Assembly: GCA_022703375.1 (NCBI GenBank) | Contig: JAKLDS010000017.1 | Span: forward strand, 1-44,139 | Length of the DNA: 44,139 nucleotides | Direction of reading: 5' to 3' | From: Deltaproteobacteria bacterium | GTDB taxonomy: Bacteria; Desulfobacterota; Syntrophia; Syntrophales; Smithellaceae | Notes under the pieces: generated by a model | The model's database searches: none | Told to the model about the DNA's origin: nothing | Seen by the model: only the letters and a program-made list of their open reading frames with translations | In this document: positions 8,156 through 16,993 of the stretch, piece after piece | Layout of the letters: every line of letters starts with the position of its first letter | How positions within the stretch are numbered: position 1 is the first letter of the stretch | Translations under genes and position numbers: made by a program

Positions 8156-10237
8156 TTATTCTTCTTTGTTCTTTTTGAACTCGGCAATAATTTTTTCCGC
8201 GATATAAGAAGGAACTTCTTCGTAGTGCGACTCAGTGTACGTGAAGTTTCCTCTGCCGCTGGTCATCGAACGTAAATCGGGAGCGTATTTTAAAATTTCC
8301 GCGAGCGGCACCTGCCCCTTGATAATCTGCAGGGAACCGTTGGCGTCCATTCCCATAACACGGCCGCGCCGGCTGTTTAAATCGCCGATAACGTCGCCCA
8401 TATATTCTTCGGGAATTTCAATGCTGATATTGACAATCGGTTCCAGAAGAATCGGCTGGCAATCCATAACGCCTTTTTGAAAAGCCATGGAGCCCGCAAT
8501 TTTAAAGGCCATTTCCGAAGAATCCACCGTATGATAAGAACCATCCGTCAGGGATATTTTGAAATCAACCACAGGATAACCGGCCAGCACTCCTTTTGCC
8601 GCTGCTTCCACTATGCCCTTTTCCACAGCCGGACGGTATTGGCCGGGGATTACGCCGCCGACGATTTTATCTTCGAATTTGAACCCGGAGCCGCGGGGCA
8701 ACGGTTCAATATCAATCCAGCAATCGCCGAACTGGCCGCGTCCGCCGGATTGTTTTTTGTATCTGCCCTGAATGTTTGTCTTACCCTTGATTGTTTCCTT
8801 ATAAGGGATTTTCGGCGTATTGAGATTGACTTCCACGCCGAATTTTCTTTTCATCTTATCAATATTGACTTCAATGTGCACCTGTCCCATGCCGGATAAA
8901 ATCATTTCCTTCGTTTCCACATTACGGGTGAAAACGATTGTCGGATCTTCTTCCGTCAGACGATGAATGGAGGAGGCAATCTTATCTTCGTCGCCGCGGG
9001 TCTTCGGCTCAATGGCAAAGGACATAATCGGCGGGGGCACGGCAACCTTGTCAAAAATAACCGGCGCTTTCTCGAAGCAGAGGGTATCGCCGGTGACGGT
9101 TTCCTTGAGTTTGGCAACGACGCCGATATCTCCGGGAATCAGAATGTCAGTCTGTTTTTGTGTCTTTCCTTCCGGTAAAAATATATGACCGAATTTTTCC
9201 GTTATTTTTTTCGATGCGTTATAGACGTTGGAATCGGCGCTCAGTTTGCCCGAATAGACGCGGAACATGGTAAGCCTGCCCGCGTAGGGATCGGCAATTG
9301 TTTTAAAAACTATGGCGGAGAAAGGCGCATCTTCCAGCGGTTTTCTTTCTTCCGCTTCGCCGGTCTGCGGTTTCTTACCCTGCATTGGTTCGCGGTCGGC
9401 AGGTGAGCGCAGCGAACCGACAATCAAATCCAGCAGGGGGGAAATGCCGATATTTTTTATGGCGGAACCGCACAGGACGGGAACAAGAGCGCCCGCTGCG
9501 ATTCCCTTTTTTAATCCCGTCTTTAATTCTTCCAGCGAAAGCTCGCCGGTTTCCAGGTACTTGTTCATCAGCTCGTCGTCAGCTTCTGCGATGTCCTCAA
9601 CCATCGTTTCACGGCAGCTTTTGACTTCATCCATCAGGGCGGCGGGTATTTCTGTTGTCCTGGCCGGTCCCTTTCCCTCGGAAGCCAGATAGGCCTTCAT
9701 GCCGATTAAATCAACAACGCCGGTAAATTTGTCTTCCGCTCCGATGGGCAGGAAAACGGCGGTTGTTTTTTGCTTGAATTTACTTTTGATGCTGGCCAGG
9801 GCAGTCTGAAAATTAGCCCGTTCCCGATCCATTCTGTTGACAAAGATGATACGGGGCAGGTTGTATTCGTCGGCGATTTCCCATACTTTCTGTGTTTGAA
9901 ATTCCACGCCGCCCACCGCGTCAACAACAATTAAAGTATTATCCACAACACTCATGGAACATTTGATATCAAAGGCGAAATTGGAGTCGCCCGGTGTGTC
10001 AATAATAGTAATCTTATTTTTATCCCATTCGGTAAAGGTTGCCGCCGAAGTGATGGAGATGCGCCGTTTTTGCTCTTCCGGCTCAAAGTCGAGCGATGAT
10101 GATCCGTCGTCAACCTTGCCTAAACGCTCGGTTTTGCCGGAAACAAATAAAAGTGATTCGCAAAGAGAGGTCTTACCGGTTCCGCCATGTCCGACTACTG
10201 CCAGATTTCTCAGAGATTTTGTTTCATACTTTGCCAT
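8156..10237 (-). CDS. fusA: Elongation factor G-like GTPase (FusA2-type paralogue)
   Basis: A 693-residue translational GTPase with the full EF-G domain set: G domain, domain II, and domains III-V with the GRGQFGD-like segment in domain IV. G1 is GHGGTGKT (residues 16-23), G2 falls in RRISITS (58-64), and G4 is NRMD (134-137). G3 is DTPGD (80-84) rather than the usual DTPGH, so the histidine that activates GTP hydrolysis in classical EF-G is an aspartate here. Together with the non-standard G1 this marks an EF-G-like paralogue, probably not the main translocase, though no second copy is in the window. The start is the ATG at 10237, with AAAGGAG six bases upstream; the frame also allows 10252. 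Followed closely by mog, glyQ and glyS. Confidence 0.88.
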   Translation of the reverse strand: MAKYETKSLRNLAVVGHGGTGKTSLCESLLFVSGKTERLGKVDDGSSSLDFEPEEQKRRISITSAATFTEWDKNKITIIDTPGDSNFAFDIKCSMSVVDNTLIVVDAVGGVEFQTQKVWEIADEYNLPRIIFVNRMDRERANFQTALASIKSKFKQKTTAVFLPIGAEDKFTGVVDLIGMKAYLASEGKGPARTTEIPAALMDEVKSCRETMVEDIAEADDELMNKYLETGELSLEELKTGLKKGIAAGALVPVLCGSAIKNIGISPLLDLIVGSLRSPADREPMQGKKPQTGEAEERKPLEDAPFSAIVFKTIADPYAGRLTMFRVYSGKLSADSNVYNASKKITEKFGHIFLPEGKTQKQTDILIPGDIGVVAKLKETVTGDTLCFEKAPVIFDKVAVPPPIMSFAIEPKTRGDEDKIASSIHRLTEEDPTIVFTRNVETKEMILSGMGQVHIEVNIDKMKRKFGVEVNLNTPKIPYKETIKGKTNIQGRYKKQSGGRGQFGDCWIDIEPLPRGSGFKFEDKIVGGVIPGQYRPAVEKGIVEAAAKGVLAGYPVVDFKISLTDGSYHTVDSSEMAFKIAGSMAFQKGVMDCQPILLEPIVNISIEIPEEYMGDVIGDLNSRRGRVMGMDANGSLQIIKGQVPLAEILKYAPDLRSMTSGRGNFTYTESHYEEVPSYIAEKIIAEFKKNKEE

Positions 10238-10361
10238 GAAAGCTCCTTTCAATATCTCAGTAATATCGCAATACAGCCGTATGTTCGAAGCGCGTTTTTA
10301 ACTTATCATGAAGGTAAAATCAAGACAATTTTCTGCGGCGGCTGACGACAGATTGTTCAAT

Positions 10362-12056
10362 TTATTCGATGGACAGTCTGCGTTCACCGATAATCATCGG
10401 ATACAAGGTGGCCGCAAGGCAAAGTAAAAAAGCGAGAGTAAAAGAAATGACGAGCCAGGCCATCTGCCAGAGAGTCAAAGTTCTACCCCGGATGTCGGAC
10501 ATAAATACATAATAGACAGGACCTGCTTCCAGAATGATAACCGCAGCTATCAGGCCGAAACAGAAAAGCATGAAAAGCAGACCGCCGAAGCTGGTGACGG
10601 CCTGCGCCGGATTTTCCGACTGGAAATTCGGATAGGATGCGCCCAGGCCGATGGCCAGGGCAACAACGGGCGGAACAAGACAAAACATCGTGACTGCCGA
10701 CAGGACCATTATGAAAGGTGTAACCGACAAGAGCAGGTTGGAGGCTATGATGAGAATTTCCGCCAGAATAGTGAGAGGCAGGCAATAAAGAAAAAACTTT
10801 ATCCAGAGAAATGTTCTCAATGACACCGGAGCCGCCTGAACAATCCAGAAAGCCCGCCCTTCCATGCTCACTGCCGGAAAGACAAAACGGGCGGCCAGCG
10901 CCGCCAGCACAAAAGCGGCCAAACCCATATTCAGAAAGGAAAATAAATTCTGCAGATAAACTGTCCTGATGGGCGATTTGTCCAGCGGCAGAACGGAGAA
11001 ATTGTAAAGATAAATGGCAATCAAAGCGGCCATCAAAAAAAGCTGCGGCCATTGCGTGGAATCACGGAAAAAAGTCCTTACTTCCTTGACGGCGAAAGCC
11101 CTGGCTGCGCGGGGGAGCAAATTGAATAAACTTTCCCAGCTGAAACCTTTGTAAGAAAAAGGCTTGAAAAGGCGCTGCGGTGTCGTCTGCGCCCGGGAAA
11201 AACCCTGAAAATAGGAAACCCGGGCGATAATATCATTGATGAAAATCATCGTAAAAGCAAAGCTGCCGGCGAGCGCAATATGGAAAAGGGAATTTTTTAT
11301 TTCGCCTTGCAGCGCCGTCCGGAGCGCATCGGTAATCCACGTGGTGGGTAAAAAGGCGAAATCGGCAGTCTGCATGGAGTTCAGATAGAGGACAACGGTG
11401 GCGAAGCTGTCGGGATTGACCAGCTGTTCGGGTCTGATCAAACGCAGCGCCAGGACAAGCAGCAGAACCAGAAAAAATCCCAGCATGACAAGAATGGTCC
11501 GGATTCTGCCGGCGGGCAGTATGGCGGCGCCCAGCAAAACGACCGCACTGCTGAGCGCTGCGGCGATCACGCACAGGAAAGCAATGGCCAGAAGAACCAC
11601 TGCATAATATAGAGGCCCGGCATGATAAATCAGGCCGTAGGACAGGAATGCGGGCAGACTGAAGGCCACAACCATCCAGGAGCTGTCGAAGGTGCTGATG
11701 AGCCAGCGGGAGAAAAAAACAGTGGCGGCGTCAACAGGCAGTGAATGAATGAACGGCAGATCCTGACTCAAATAAAGATGGGAAAGGCAATTAATAATGT
11801 TGCTGAAAATCAGCAAAGCAAAGAAAGTCATTACCACCATGGCCAAAAGCTTCATGGCCAGAATATCGCCGAATTCCTGTACGCTCTGGAAATAGGATAA
11901 AACACGGTAAAAAACAACGAAGATGCCTATCCAGAAAACAATTCCCAGAACAGCGAACATCAGAACGCGAATCCAGCTGTTTTTTTTATTGTCCGGTCTC
12001 AGGCTGTTGATTGCGGAAAGCAGCCGCGGCCGGATGAGCGAAAAAGCATCCATCAT
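10362..12056 (-). CDS. ABC transporter permease, large multi-span type
   Basis: A 564-residue integral membrane protein with about twelve hydrophobic segments and a cytoplasmic middle stretch (about residues 285-330) containing PQRLFKPFSYKGFSW. The size and the split into two hydrophobic halves resemble the putative ABC permeases of the ABC_tran_2 kind that pair with a single ATPase and act as exporters. It overlaps the upstream ATPase gene by 4 bases (ATGA), so the two almost certainly form one transporter. The substrate is unknown. It is the last gene of the five-gene operon starting at 16702. No clear terminator is visible in 10253-10361. Confidence 0.8.
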   Translation of the reverse strand: MMDAFSLIRPRLLSAINSLRPDNKKNSWIRVLMFAVLGIVFWIGIFVVFYRVLSYFQSVQEFGDILAMKLLAMVVMTFFALLIFSNIINCLSHLYLSQDLPFIHSLPVDAATVFFSRWLISTFDSSWMVVAFSLPAFLSYGLIYHAGPLYYAVVLLAIAFLCVIAAALSSAVVLLGAAILPAGRIRTILVMLGFFLVLLLVLALRLIRPEQLVNPDSFATVVLYLNSMQTADFAFLPTTWITDALRTALQGEIKNSLFHIALAGSFAFTMIFINDIIARVSYFQGFSRAQTTPQRLFKPFSYKGFSWESLFNLLPRAARAFAVKEVRTFFRDSTQWPQLFLMAALIAIYLYNFSVLPLDKSPIRTVYLQNLFSFLNMGLAAFVLAALAARFVFPAVSMEGRAFWIVQAAPVSLRTFLWIKFFLYCLPLTILAEILIIASNLLLSVTPFIMVLSAVTMFCLVPPVVALAIGLGASYPNFQSENPAQAVTSFGGLLFMLFCFGLIAAVIILEAGPVYYVFMSDIRGRTLTLWQMAWLVISFTLAFLLCLAATLYPMIIGERRLSIE

Positions 12057-12787
12057 AAGAAAGTGTCTTCCTTTGTTATGGTTAAGAAGACCTCTTCCAG
12101 CCTTGCTTCCCCGAGGTTCGCTACATGTTTTAATTCCTGCACGGTACCCTCCGCGAGAAGGGATCCTTTATGAATAACTCCGATGCGATGACACAAATCT
12201 TCCGCGATGCTCAGGGTATGGGTAGAAACAAATACGGTGGTGTTTTTTGCCGCCAGCTCCTGCAAAATATCCTTGACCATCCTTACGGCAGCCGGATCCA
12301 GTCCGACCATCGGCTCATCAATAATCAATATCTGCGGTTCATGTAAAAGCGCGCAGGCGATAATCAGGCGTTGCTTCATGCCGTGGGAATAGGCCTCGAT
12401 AATTTCTCCGGACCAATCCCAGAGGGCGAACTGCCGCAGCAACCTTTCCGCCTTTTCGAAAAAAGAATCGGGCTGAACATTGTATAAATCAGCGGAGAAA
12501 CGGAGAAACTCCATGCCGGTAAGTTTTTCGTAGAGAAACGGGCGGTCGGGGACAAATCCTATTTTCATTTTGGCTGCCGCCGGATCTTTGGCCATATCCA
12601 CCGATCCGATTAAGACGCTGCCCGCGGTAGGAGCGAGAATGCCGCCCATCATGCGAATTGTGGTAGTCTTGCCGGCGCCGTTGGGGCCGATAAATCCGTA
12701 AATTTCCCCGGCCCGGACATGCAGATTGAGCCGGTTTACCGCGATCGTCGTTCCATAGTCCTTGGTCAGCCCCTTGAGTTCAATCAT
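12053..12787 (-). CDS. ABC transporter ATP-binding protein
   Basis: A 244-residue nucleotide-binding subunit with Walker A GPNGAGKTT (about 35-43), a signature YSHGMKQRL in place of the textbook LSGGQ, and Walker B ILIIDEPMVGLDP followed by the switch His in FVSTHTLS. The degenerate signature is common among export-type (CcmA/NatA-like) ATPases. It overlaps its permease (12053-12056) and the transglutaminase-like gene (12784-12787) by 4 bases each, so expression of all three is coupled. Confidence 0.93.
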   Translation of the reverse strand: MIELKGLTKDYGTTIAVNRLNLHVRAGEIYGFIGPNGAGKTTTIRMMGGILAPTAGSVLIGSVDMAKDPAAAKMKIGFVPDRPFLYEKLTGMEFLRFSADLYNVQPDSFFEKAERLLRQFALWDWSGEIIEAYSHGMKQRLIIACALLHEPQILIIDEPMVGLDPAAVRMVKDILQELAAKNTTVFVSTHTLSIAEDLCHRIGVIHKGSLLAEGTVQELKHVANLGEARLEEVFLTITKEDTFL

Positions 12788-14250
12788 TTTACCTGCTCCA
12801 GTATCTCGATGTTTAATTTACCAATCACTCCCAGCAAATCCAGTTGTTCGGCGCCGTCTCCGCGCACCATCCGGATATGGGTGACATCGGCGGGCAACTG
12901 ATTAAAAACCGTATCGGCGGTAACCCAGCCGTCCAGATAAGCGATATTCCAGGCATGATAATAGAATTTTCCCCGCAAATAAACAACGCCTGTTTCAATC
13001 TGTGCCGGAATGCCTGCGGCGCGCAGGAGCGCAGCCGTTAGAACGGCGTGTTCATTGCAATCACCGGCTTTGTTTTTCAGGGTTTCCAGAGCGCTGGGAA
13101 CGGACAGGACTGGTTTTTTCTCAATGTTACGAAAAACCCACTCGATAATTCTGACAGCTTTTTGCTTCGGTGTATCGGTGGATTGAACAATCTTTCGCAG
13201 TTGTGCCGTTATCTCCGGATGGCTGGATTGAATAAGCCCGGTCGGTTTCAGAAAAGCGGCGAAGTTTTCCGGTAAATTGCCGGTTCCGGCCGACTGCGTG
13301 TCGAAAGATTCTCTGGTAATGGTCAGGATATCCTTCTGGCGGCTCTGTCTGCCGCCGTGCAGAAAAAGCGGTTGTCGGTCAATGCCGCTGATTTTCACCC
13401 GGAGGGCTTTAAGCTGCGCCGGTTCCGCTATCTTAGCGGCGACGGAAATGGCGGCGATTTCCGTGAAATCAATAGCCCCCTCTCTCATTATTCCTGCCCG
13501 GGCTTTTTCCGGGCTTGACTTTTCCAGAGACAGACCGATGATTCCTTTTTCCTTCAGGACATCTCCTTCTTTATTCAGCCAGGCGCAATTTTCGGCGCCC
13601 ATGAAATCGGCGCAGTATTTCTGCGTCATTACGCGTTTTCCCATTATCGGGATGATTTCATCAGCTTTTCTGGCAACCCTGACGGATCGCATTCCCAGAG
13701 TCGAGGGATCGAAAATATTAAAGAGGCGGACTTCGTCAACAGACATTTTACCGGAGAAGGCAGCATCGTAAATTCCTCCGCTCAGATGGGGAATTTCTTT
13801 AAGCGGAATTTCGTTTTTCTGCAGGGAGCCTTGCTTTCCTGTATAAAGCACCAGTTTATTTTTGGCGACAATACCGCGAACATTAAAACGAAAAAGACTG
13901 GATTGCAGTTCAAAGTTAAAGGAAGATATGGTCATGTCCGGATTGAGATCTCCCTCTGTCGTCAGGGAAAGAGCCTGCGTTACGCCCATTGTGTTAATCT
14001 GCAGCACGGCTTGTTCTTGGAAATGGAAACCCCCGGCGCGCTCGGTAAAAGTCCTGTGCACATAACCTATCTTGTTTGTTTTCTGGTAGATGCTCATCCA
14101 GGTGTCCTGAGGCATTTTGGTGCCCGTTGCCGTAACGGCCGCTGTTGGTTCCGGCCGTTTTTCAAAAAATTCCAGGCGGATCAGCAGCAGGACAATAAAG
14201 GTAACCGAGATAAAGATGCCCCAGACAATGCGTCCTTTATTCTTGATCAT
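12784..14250 (-). CDS. Membrane-anchored transglutaminase-like protein
   Basis: A 488-residue protein with one N-terminal membrane segment (about residues 8-27) and an extracytoplasmic body. The C-terminal third is a transglutaminase/protease-like core with the full triad: Cys in AGDCNEHA (about 397), His in YYHAWN (about 431) and Asp in VTADTVFNQ (about 446). The region 30-340 has no domain I can name. It contains beta-rich stretches reminiscent of domains found ahead of bacterial transglutaminases. Such proteins may crosslink, cleave or process peptides in the periplasm; which one is not readable here. Both ends overlap neighbours by 4 bases, tying it to the ABC exporter downstream and the adenylate cyclase upstream. 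Confidence 0.8.
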   Translation of the reverse strand: MIKNKGRIVWGIFISVTFIVLLLIRLEFFEKRPEPTAAVTATGTKMPQDTWMSIYQKTNKIGYVHRTFTERAGGFHFQEQAVLQINTMGVTQALSLTTEGDLNPDMTISSFNFELQSSLFRFNVRGIVAKNKLVLYTGKQGSLQKNEIPLKEIPHLSGGIYDAAFSGKMSVDEVRLFNIFDPSTLGMRSVRVARKADEIIPIMGKRVMTQKYCADFMGAENCAWLNKEGDVLKEKGIIGLSLEKSSPEKARAGIMREGAIDFTEIAAISVAAKIAEPAQLKALRVKISGIDRQPLFLHGGRQSRQKDILTITRESFDTQSAGTGNLPENFAAFLKPTGLIQSSHPEITAQLRKIVQSTDTPKQKAVRIIEWVFRNIEKKPVLSVPSALETLKNKAGDCNEHAVLTAALLRAAGIPAQIETGVVYLRGKFYYHAWNIAYLDGWVTADTVFNQLPADVTHIRMVRGDGAEQLDLLGVIGKLNIEILEQVK

Positions 14251-15527
14251 AAATTATCATCCTTGTCTGCGGCTACACCAAAGACCCGGACACGTCCCGT
14301 TCGTCCCTTGATCTGATGTTCTCCCAGATTCCGCAGCTGATAGATGTGCTGCACCTGCCGGGCCAGGTCTTCGGAAATAAGCAGTGTCTCTCCCAGAGGA
14401 ACGCAGAGGCTCTGGATTCGCGAGGCCAGGTTGACGGTGTCGCCGATGACGGTATAATCCTTGCGCAGGGTGGATCCGATGTTGCCCAGCACCACATCTC
14501 CCGTGTGGAGGCTTACGCCGATTTGCGTTGACTGACCGTCGGGCCTCGGAATCAGGCATGCGGCTTCCAGCATGTTGCGGGCGGCCAGCATGGCGTTGAC
14601 GGTATGATAGGGATCATTCTGGGGAGCGCCGAACACGGCCAAAAGCCCGTCACCGATGAACTTGTTAACCATGCCGCCGTTGCGGCCGATGACGTCGCAC
14701 ATGCTGCCGAAATAACTGTTCAGGTAAGCGACAATCTGTTCGGGATTCACTTTATAGGAAAGATCGGTAAAGCCGCGAATATCGGCGAAGAGCACCGTCA
14801 CGACGCGGCGTTCCCCCTGCAGGGAAATGCCTTCGCTTAAGACATGCGAGAGGGCTTCCGGGGCTATGTATTCGCCGAAAAGATGGCGAATGCGTTCCTT
14901 TTCAATAACCTGCCTGGCTATTCTGCTGATTGTATAACGGGCTACGTGCGCGACAAGCATGGCGACAAGACCCGCGCACAGGATATAGATGCTGTGATTA
15001 ACGGCGAAAGCAAGGGAAAAGGTCGGTTCATTGACGATATTTTGCGGCAGACCCGGAGAAATTATGAAATACAGGGCCATATATTCGATGGCGCCCAGGC
15101 AACCGGCGCTGACGGCCAGACAGTAGGAAAAGCGCAGACCGGAAGCCATCACGGCAATAAAAGTCAGATAAGGGGGTGTTGAAGTGAGAGCGTAGAAACT
15201 TCCCATAAAGTGGGCGTCAAGTAAAATCACCAGCGTCGGCAGACTAACTTCGATAGTGACGTTGATGATGCGAATGACAATGATATGCCGGCGGAGCTTT
15301 TCCCGCCATCTTAACAGGATAACATGGTAAAGGCCGAAAGCCAGTGAAACTGAAGATATGATCATGCCCAGCGTCGCCTGGAAATTGGCGGTTATTGTCA
15401 GGGAAAGAAGGAAGGAAGCTGCGGCGATGGCGATGGCGATTTTAGAAATTAGATGCTCGCTTTCTGCGGCGAGTGCGCTGAATTCCTGAGAAATCAGGCG
15501 TAAGGGCGAGGGCTCTGCCTGCTTCAA
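14247..15527 (-). CDS. Membrane-bound class III adenylate cyclase
   Basis: A 426-residue protein with about six transmembrane segments in residues 25-200 and a class III cyclase domain from about 225 to 415. The two metal Asp residues lie in LFADIRGFT (about 245-253) and FIGDG (about 287-291). The Lys just before the second (NKFIGDG) and the Asp in VIGDTVNLASR fit ATP as substrate, and the transition-state Asn/Arg pair is in the latter segment. It should be catalytically active. The start is a TTG at 15527, with AGGAGG five bases upstream; it overlaps the diguanylate cyclase stop (TTGA). The membrane part may sense a ligand or redox state, but no named sensor domain is recognised. Confidence 0.9.
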   Translation of the reverse strand: MKQAEPSPLRLISQEFSALAAESEHLISKIAIAIAAASFLLSLTITANFQATLGMIISSVSLAFGLYHVILLRWREKLRRHIIVIRIINVTIEVSLPTLVILLDAHFMGSFYALTSTPPYLTFIAVMASGLRFSYCLAVSAGCLGAIEYMALYFIISPGLPQNIVNEPTFSLAFAVNHSIYILCAGLVAMLVAHVARYTISRIARQVIEKERIRHLFGEYIAPEALSHVLSEGISLQGERRVVTVLFADIRGFTDLSYKVNPEQIVAYLNSYFGSMCDVIGRNGGMVNKFIGDGLLAVFGAPQNDPYHTVNAMLAARNMLEAACLIPRPDGQSTQIGVSLHTGDVVLGNIGSTLRKDYTVIGDTVNLASRIQSLCVPLGETLLISEDLARQVQHIYQLRNLGEHQIKGRTGRVRVFGVAADKDDNL

Positions 15528-16702
15528 GAAGGCCTCCTGTTCCGGTCATGATAATAAACACATTTATTCTTGCCTGTTTTTTTAGCAAGGTAAAGAGCCT
15601 TGTCGGCTTCCCTGACAACCCTGTCTATCAAGACAGCAGCGCCGGAAGGACTGGGGTAGCAGGAGATGCCGATGGATACGGTGATTCTGATTTTTTTTCT
15701 TCTATAAAGGAAAATTGTATTTTCTATCTTTTTTCTGACCTTCTCGGACGCCATTACGGCTCCCGCGGCATCGGTTTCAAACATGGCCACAATAAATTCC
15801 TCGCCGCCGTAACTGGCCAGCAAATCGGAAACGCGCAGAGTTTTGCGCAGGATCCGCGCTAATTTTACCAGAACATAGTCGCCGCAGTCGTGGCCATAGG
15901 TGTCATTGATGAATTTAAAATCATCAATATCTATCATCATGACAAAAACACGTTTGTCGTATCTTTTGCATTTTTCCACTTCGAGGACGATATGTTCATC
16001 AAAATATCTTCTGTTTCTGATGCCGGTCAGGCTGTCGGTAATGCTCAGTTCTTCCAGTCTCTGTTTTTGTTTTTCCAGTTTCCGGTTGGCTTTTTCCAGT
16101 TCCCGCAGGGCAATCTGCAAGTCACGGTGCAGAAAGCTGTTTTTAATCGCACCGGATATATGTTCGACGAAAAGACGGATTGTTGCAATATCACCGGCGG
16201 AGAAATTGAGATTTCTCCGATAGGCCGACATAATCATTACACCGACCACTTCCTTATCAATGGCCAGGGGCATGACCAATGCGCTTTTAATTCCCCCGGT
16301 TTTGATAACGGCTTCCCGGTTGACCCGGCTGGCTATTTTTTCGGGATCAACATTCTCAAAGTACATGTCTTTATTTTGCAGGAAGGCCGAGGCGACGCGC
16401 CCGCCTTCCTCAATGTTCAGGGGTATTTTCCGGGTGGCCATTTTTTTGATTTCTTCTTCGGAAAAATTGGGGATGACCAGTTTCAGTGTCAGGAGAAACT
16501 CCTTTTTTTCATCCGCCAGCAGGATGGCAAATCCTTCAAAATAAAATATTTTTTTCAGTTCATTGATTGTAACATCGAGAACTTCATCCAGGTCCAGTGA
16601 AGAGCTGATTTTTCTGGTGACGACATCAAGCCTTTCCAGAATTTCTCTGCGCTTGCTGGTTTTGTTTTTCCGGTTTGCCGCAGCGGGGTATTTTTTCATC
16701 AT
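15524..16702 (-). CDS. GAF-GGDEF diguanylate cyclase
   Basis: A 392-residue cytoplasmic protein: a GAF domain at about 25-190, a short coiled coil (about 195-225), and a GGDEF domain (about 226-385) that makes c-di-GMP from two GTP. The active-site loop is GGEEF (about 298-303), a fully active variant, and the metal site is in MIDIDDFKFINDTYGH. An RxxD product-inhibition site (RVSD) lies exactly five residues upstream, so feedback by c-di-GMP is expected. The residue just before YGGEEF is Ser instead of the more usual Arg. It is the first gene of a five-gene overlapping operon. Two ATGs stand in tandem at 16702 and 16699, with no Shine-Dalgarno upstream, and the predicted transcription start falls on the first. 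Confidence 0.93.
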   Translation of the reverse strand: MMKKYPAAANRKNKTSKRREILERLDVVTRKISSSLDLDEVLDVTINELKKIFYFEGFAILLADEKKEFLLTLKLVIPNFSEEEIKKMATRKIPLNIEEGGRVASAFLQNKDMYFENVDPEKIASRVNREAVIKTGGIKSALVMPLAIDKEVVGVMIMSAYRRNLNFSAGDIATIRLFVEHISGAIKNSFLHRDLQIALRELEKANRKLEKQKQRLEELSITDSLTGIRNRRYFDEHIVLEVEKCKRYDKRVFVMMIDIDDFKFINDTYGHDCGDYVLVKLARILRKTLRVSDLLASYGGEEFIVAMFETDAAGAVMASEKVRKKIENTIFLYRRKKIRITVSIGISCYPSPSGAAVLIDRVVREADKALYLAKKTGKNKCVYYHDRNRRPS

Positions 16703-16708
16703 TTGTGA

Positions 16709-16737
16709 AATATAGGAAAGTTGCGTTTTTATGTCAA
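16709..16737 (-). promoter_or_regulatory. Promoter of the cyclase/transglutaminase/ABC operon, probably giving a leaderless mRNA
   Basis: Minus strand TTGACA (16732-16737), a 17-base spacer and TATATT (16709-16714). The standard -7 distance puts +1 at 16702, the A of the first ATG. No ribosome-binding sequence fits between. An imperfect inverted repeat TCAAT-GATA-ATTGA (16734-16747) overlaps the -35 box and could be an operator. Confidence 0.7.
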
Positions 16738-16780
16738 TGATAATTGATGTCCCCGGATAAACCGGCTAGCACCGGATTTT

Positions 16781-16983
16781 GGACTGCTTCGTAAAAAGTT
16801 CCGCAGATAAGGAGCGCATGGTTCGCAGTTCGACAAGCTCACTGTGACATGGCTCACCATGACAAGTAATTAGCATCCCAGCTTGTCCTGAGCCCGCCAA
16901 AGGGCCGCAATAAGCCTGCCCCGGCGCAGACCGGGGAAGGGCGCGGCGCAACACAGTATCCGGAAACTTTACGAGGTCGTCAT
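16781..16983. repeat. Short interspersed element with imperfect terminal inverted repeats
   Basis: The 23 bases at 16781-16803 and the 23 at 16961-16983 form an imperfect inverted pair sharing the core TCGTAAA...GTTCCG / CGGAAAC...TTTACGA. Inside are a TTCGACAAGCTCAC-type segment (16829-16842) and an inverted cousin around 16881-16893 (GCTTGTCCTGAGC). Such motifs are typical of dispersed non-coding repeats in many environmental bacterial genomes. It fills the space between the two divergent promoters and codes for nothing credible; a 62-codon frame through it is chance. It explains most of the 347-base gap between genes. Confidence 0.6.
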
Positions 16984-16993
16984 AATTATAAAA

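Noticed and set aside
10253-10361. Promoter for fusA and terminator for the ABC operon in this gap
   Set aside because: A TTGATT-17-TAAAAA pair is possible but too weak to call, and no stable hairpin with a T-run was found.
15890-16600. 236-codon plus-strand frame antisense to the diguanylate cyclase gene
   Set aside because: Phe/Gln-rich shadow of the GAF-GGDEF coding sequence without family features.
16766-16954. 62-codon minus-strand frame in the intergenic region
   Set aside because: Lies across the repeat element; low-complexity, no ribosome site, no protein-like character.
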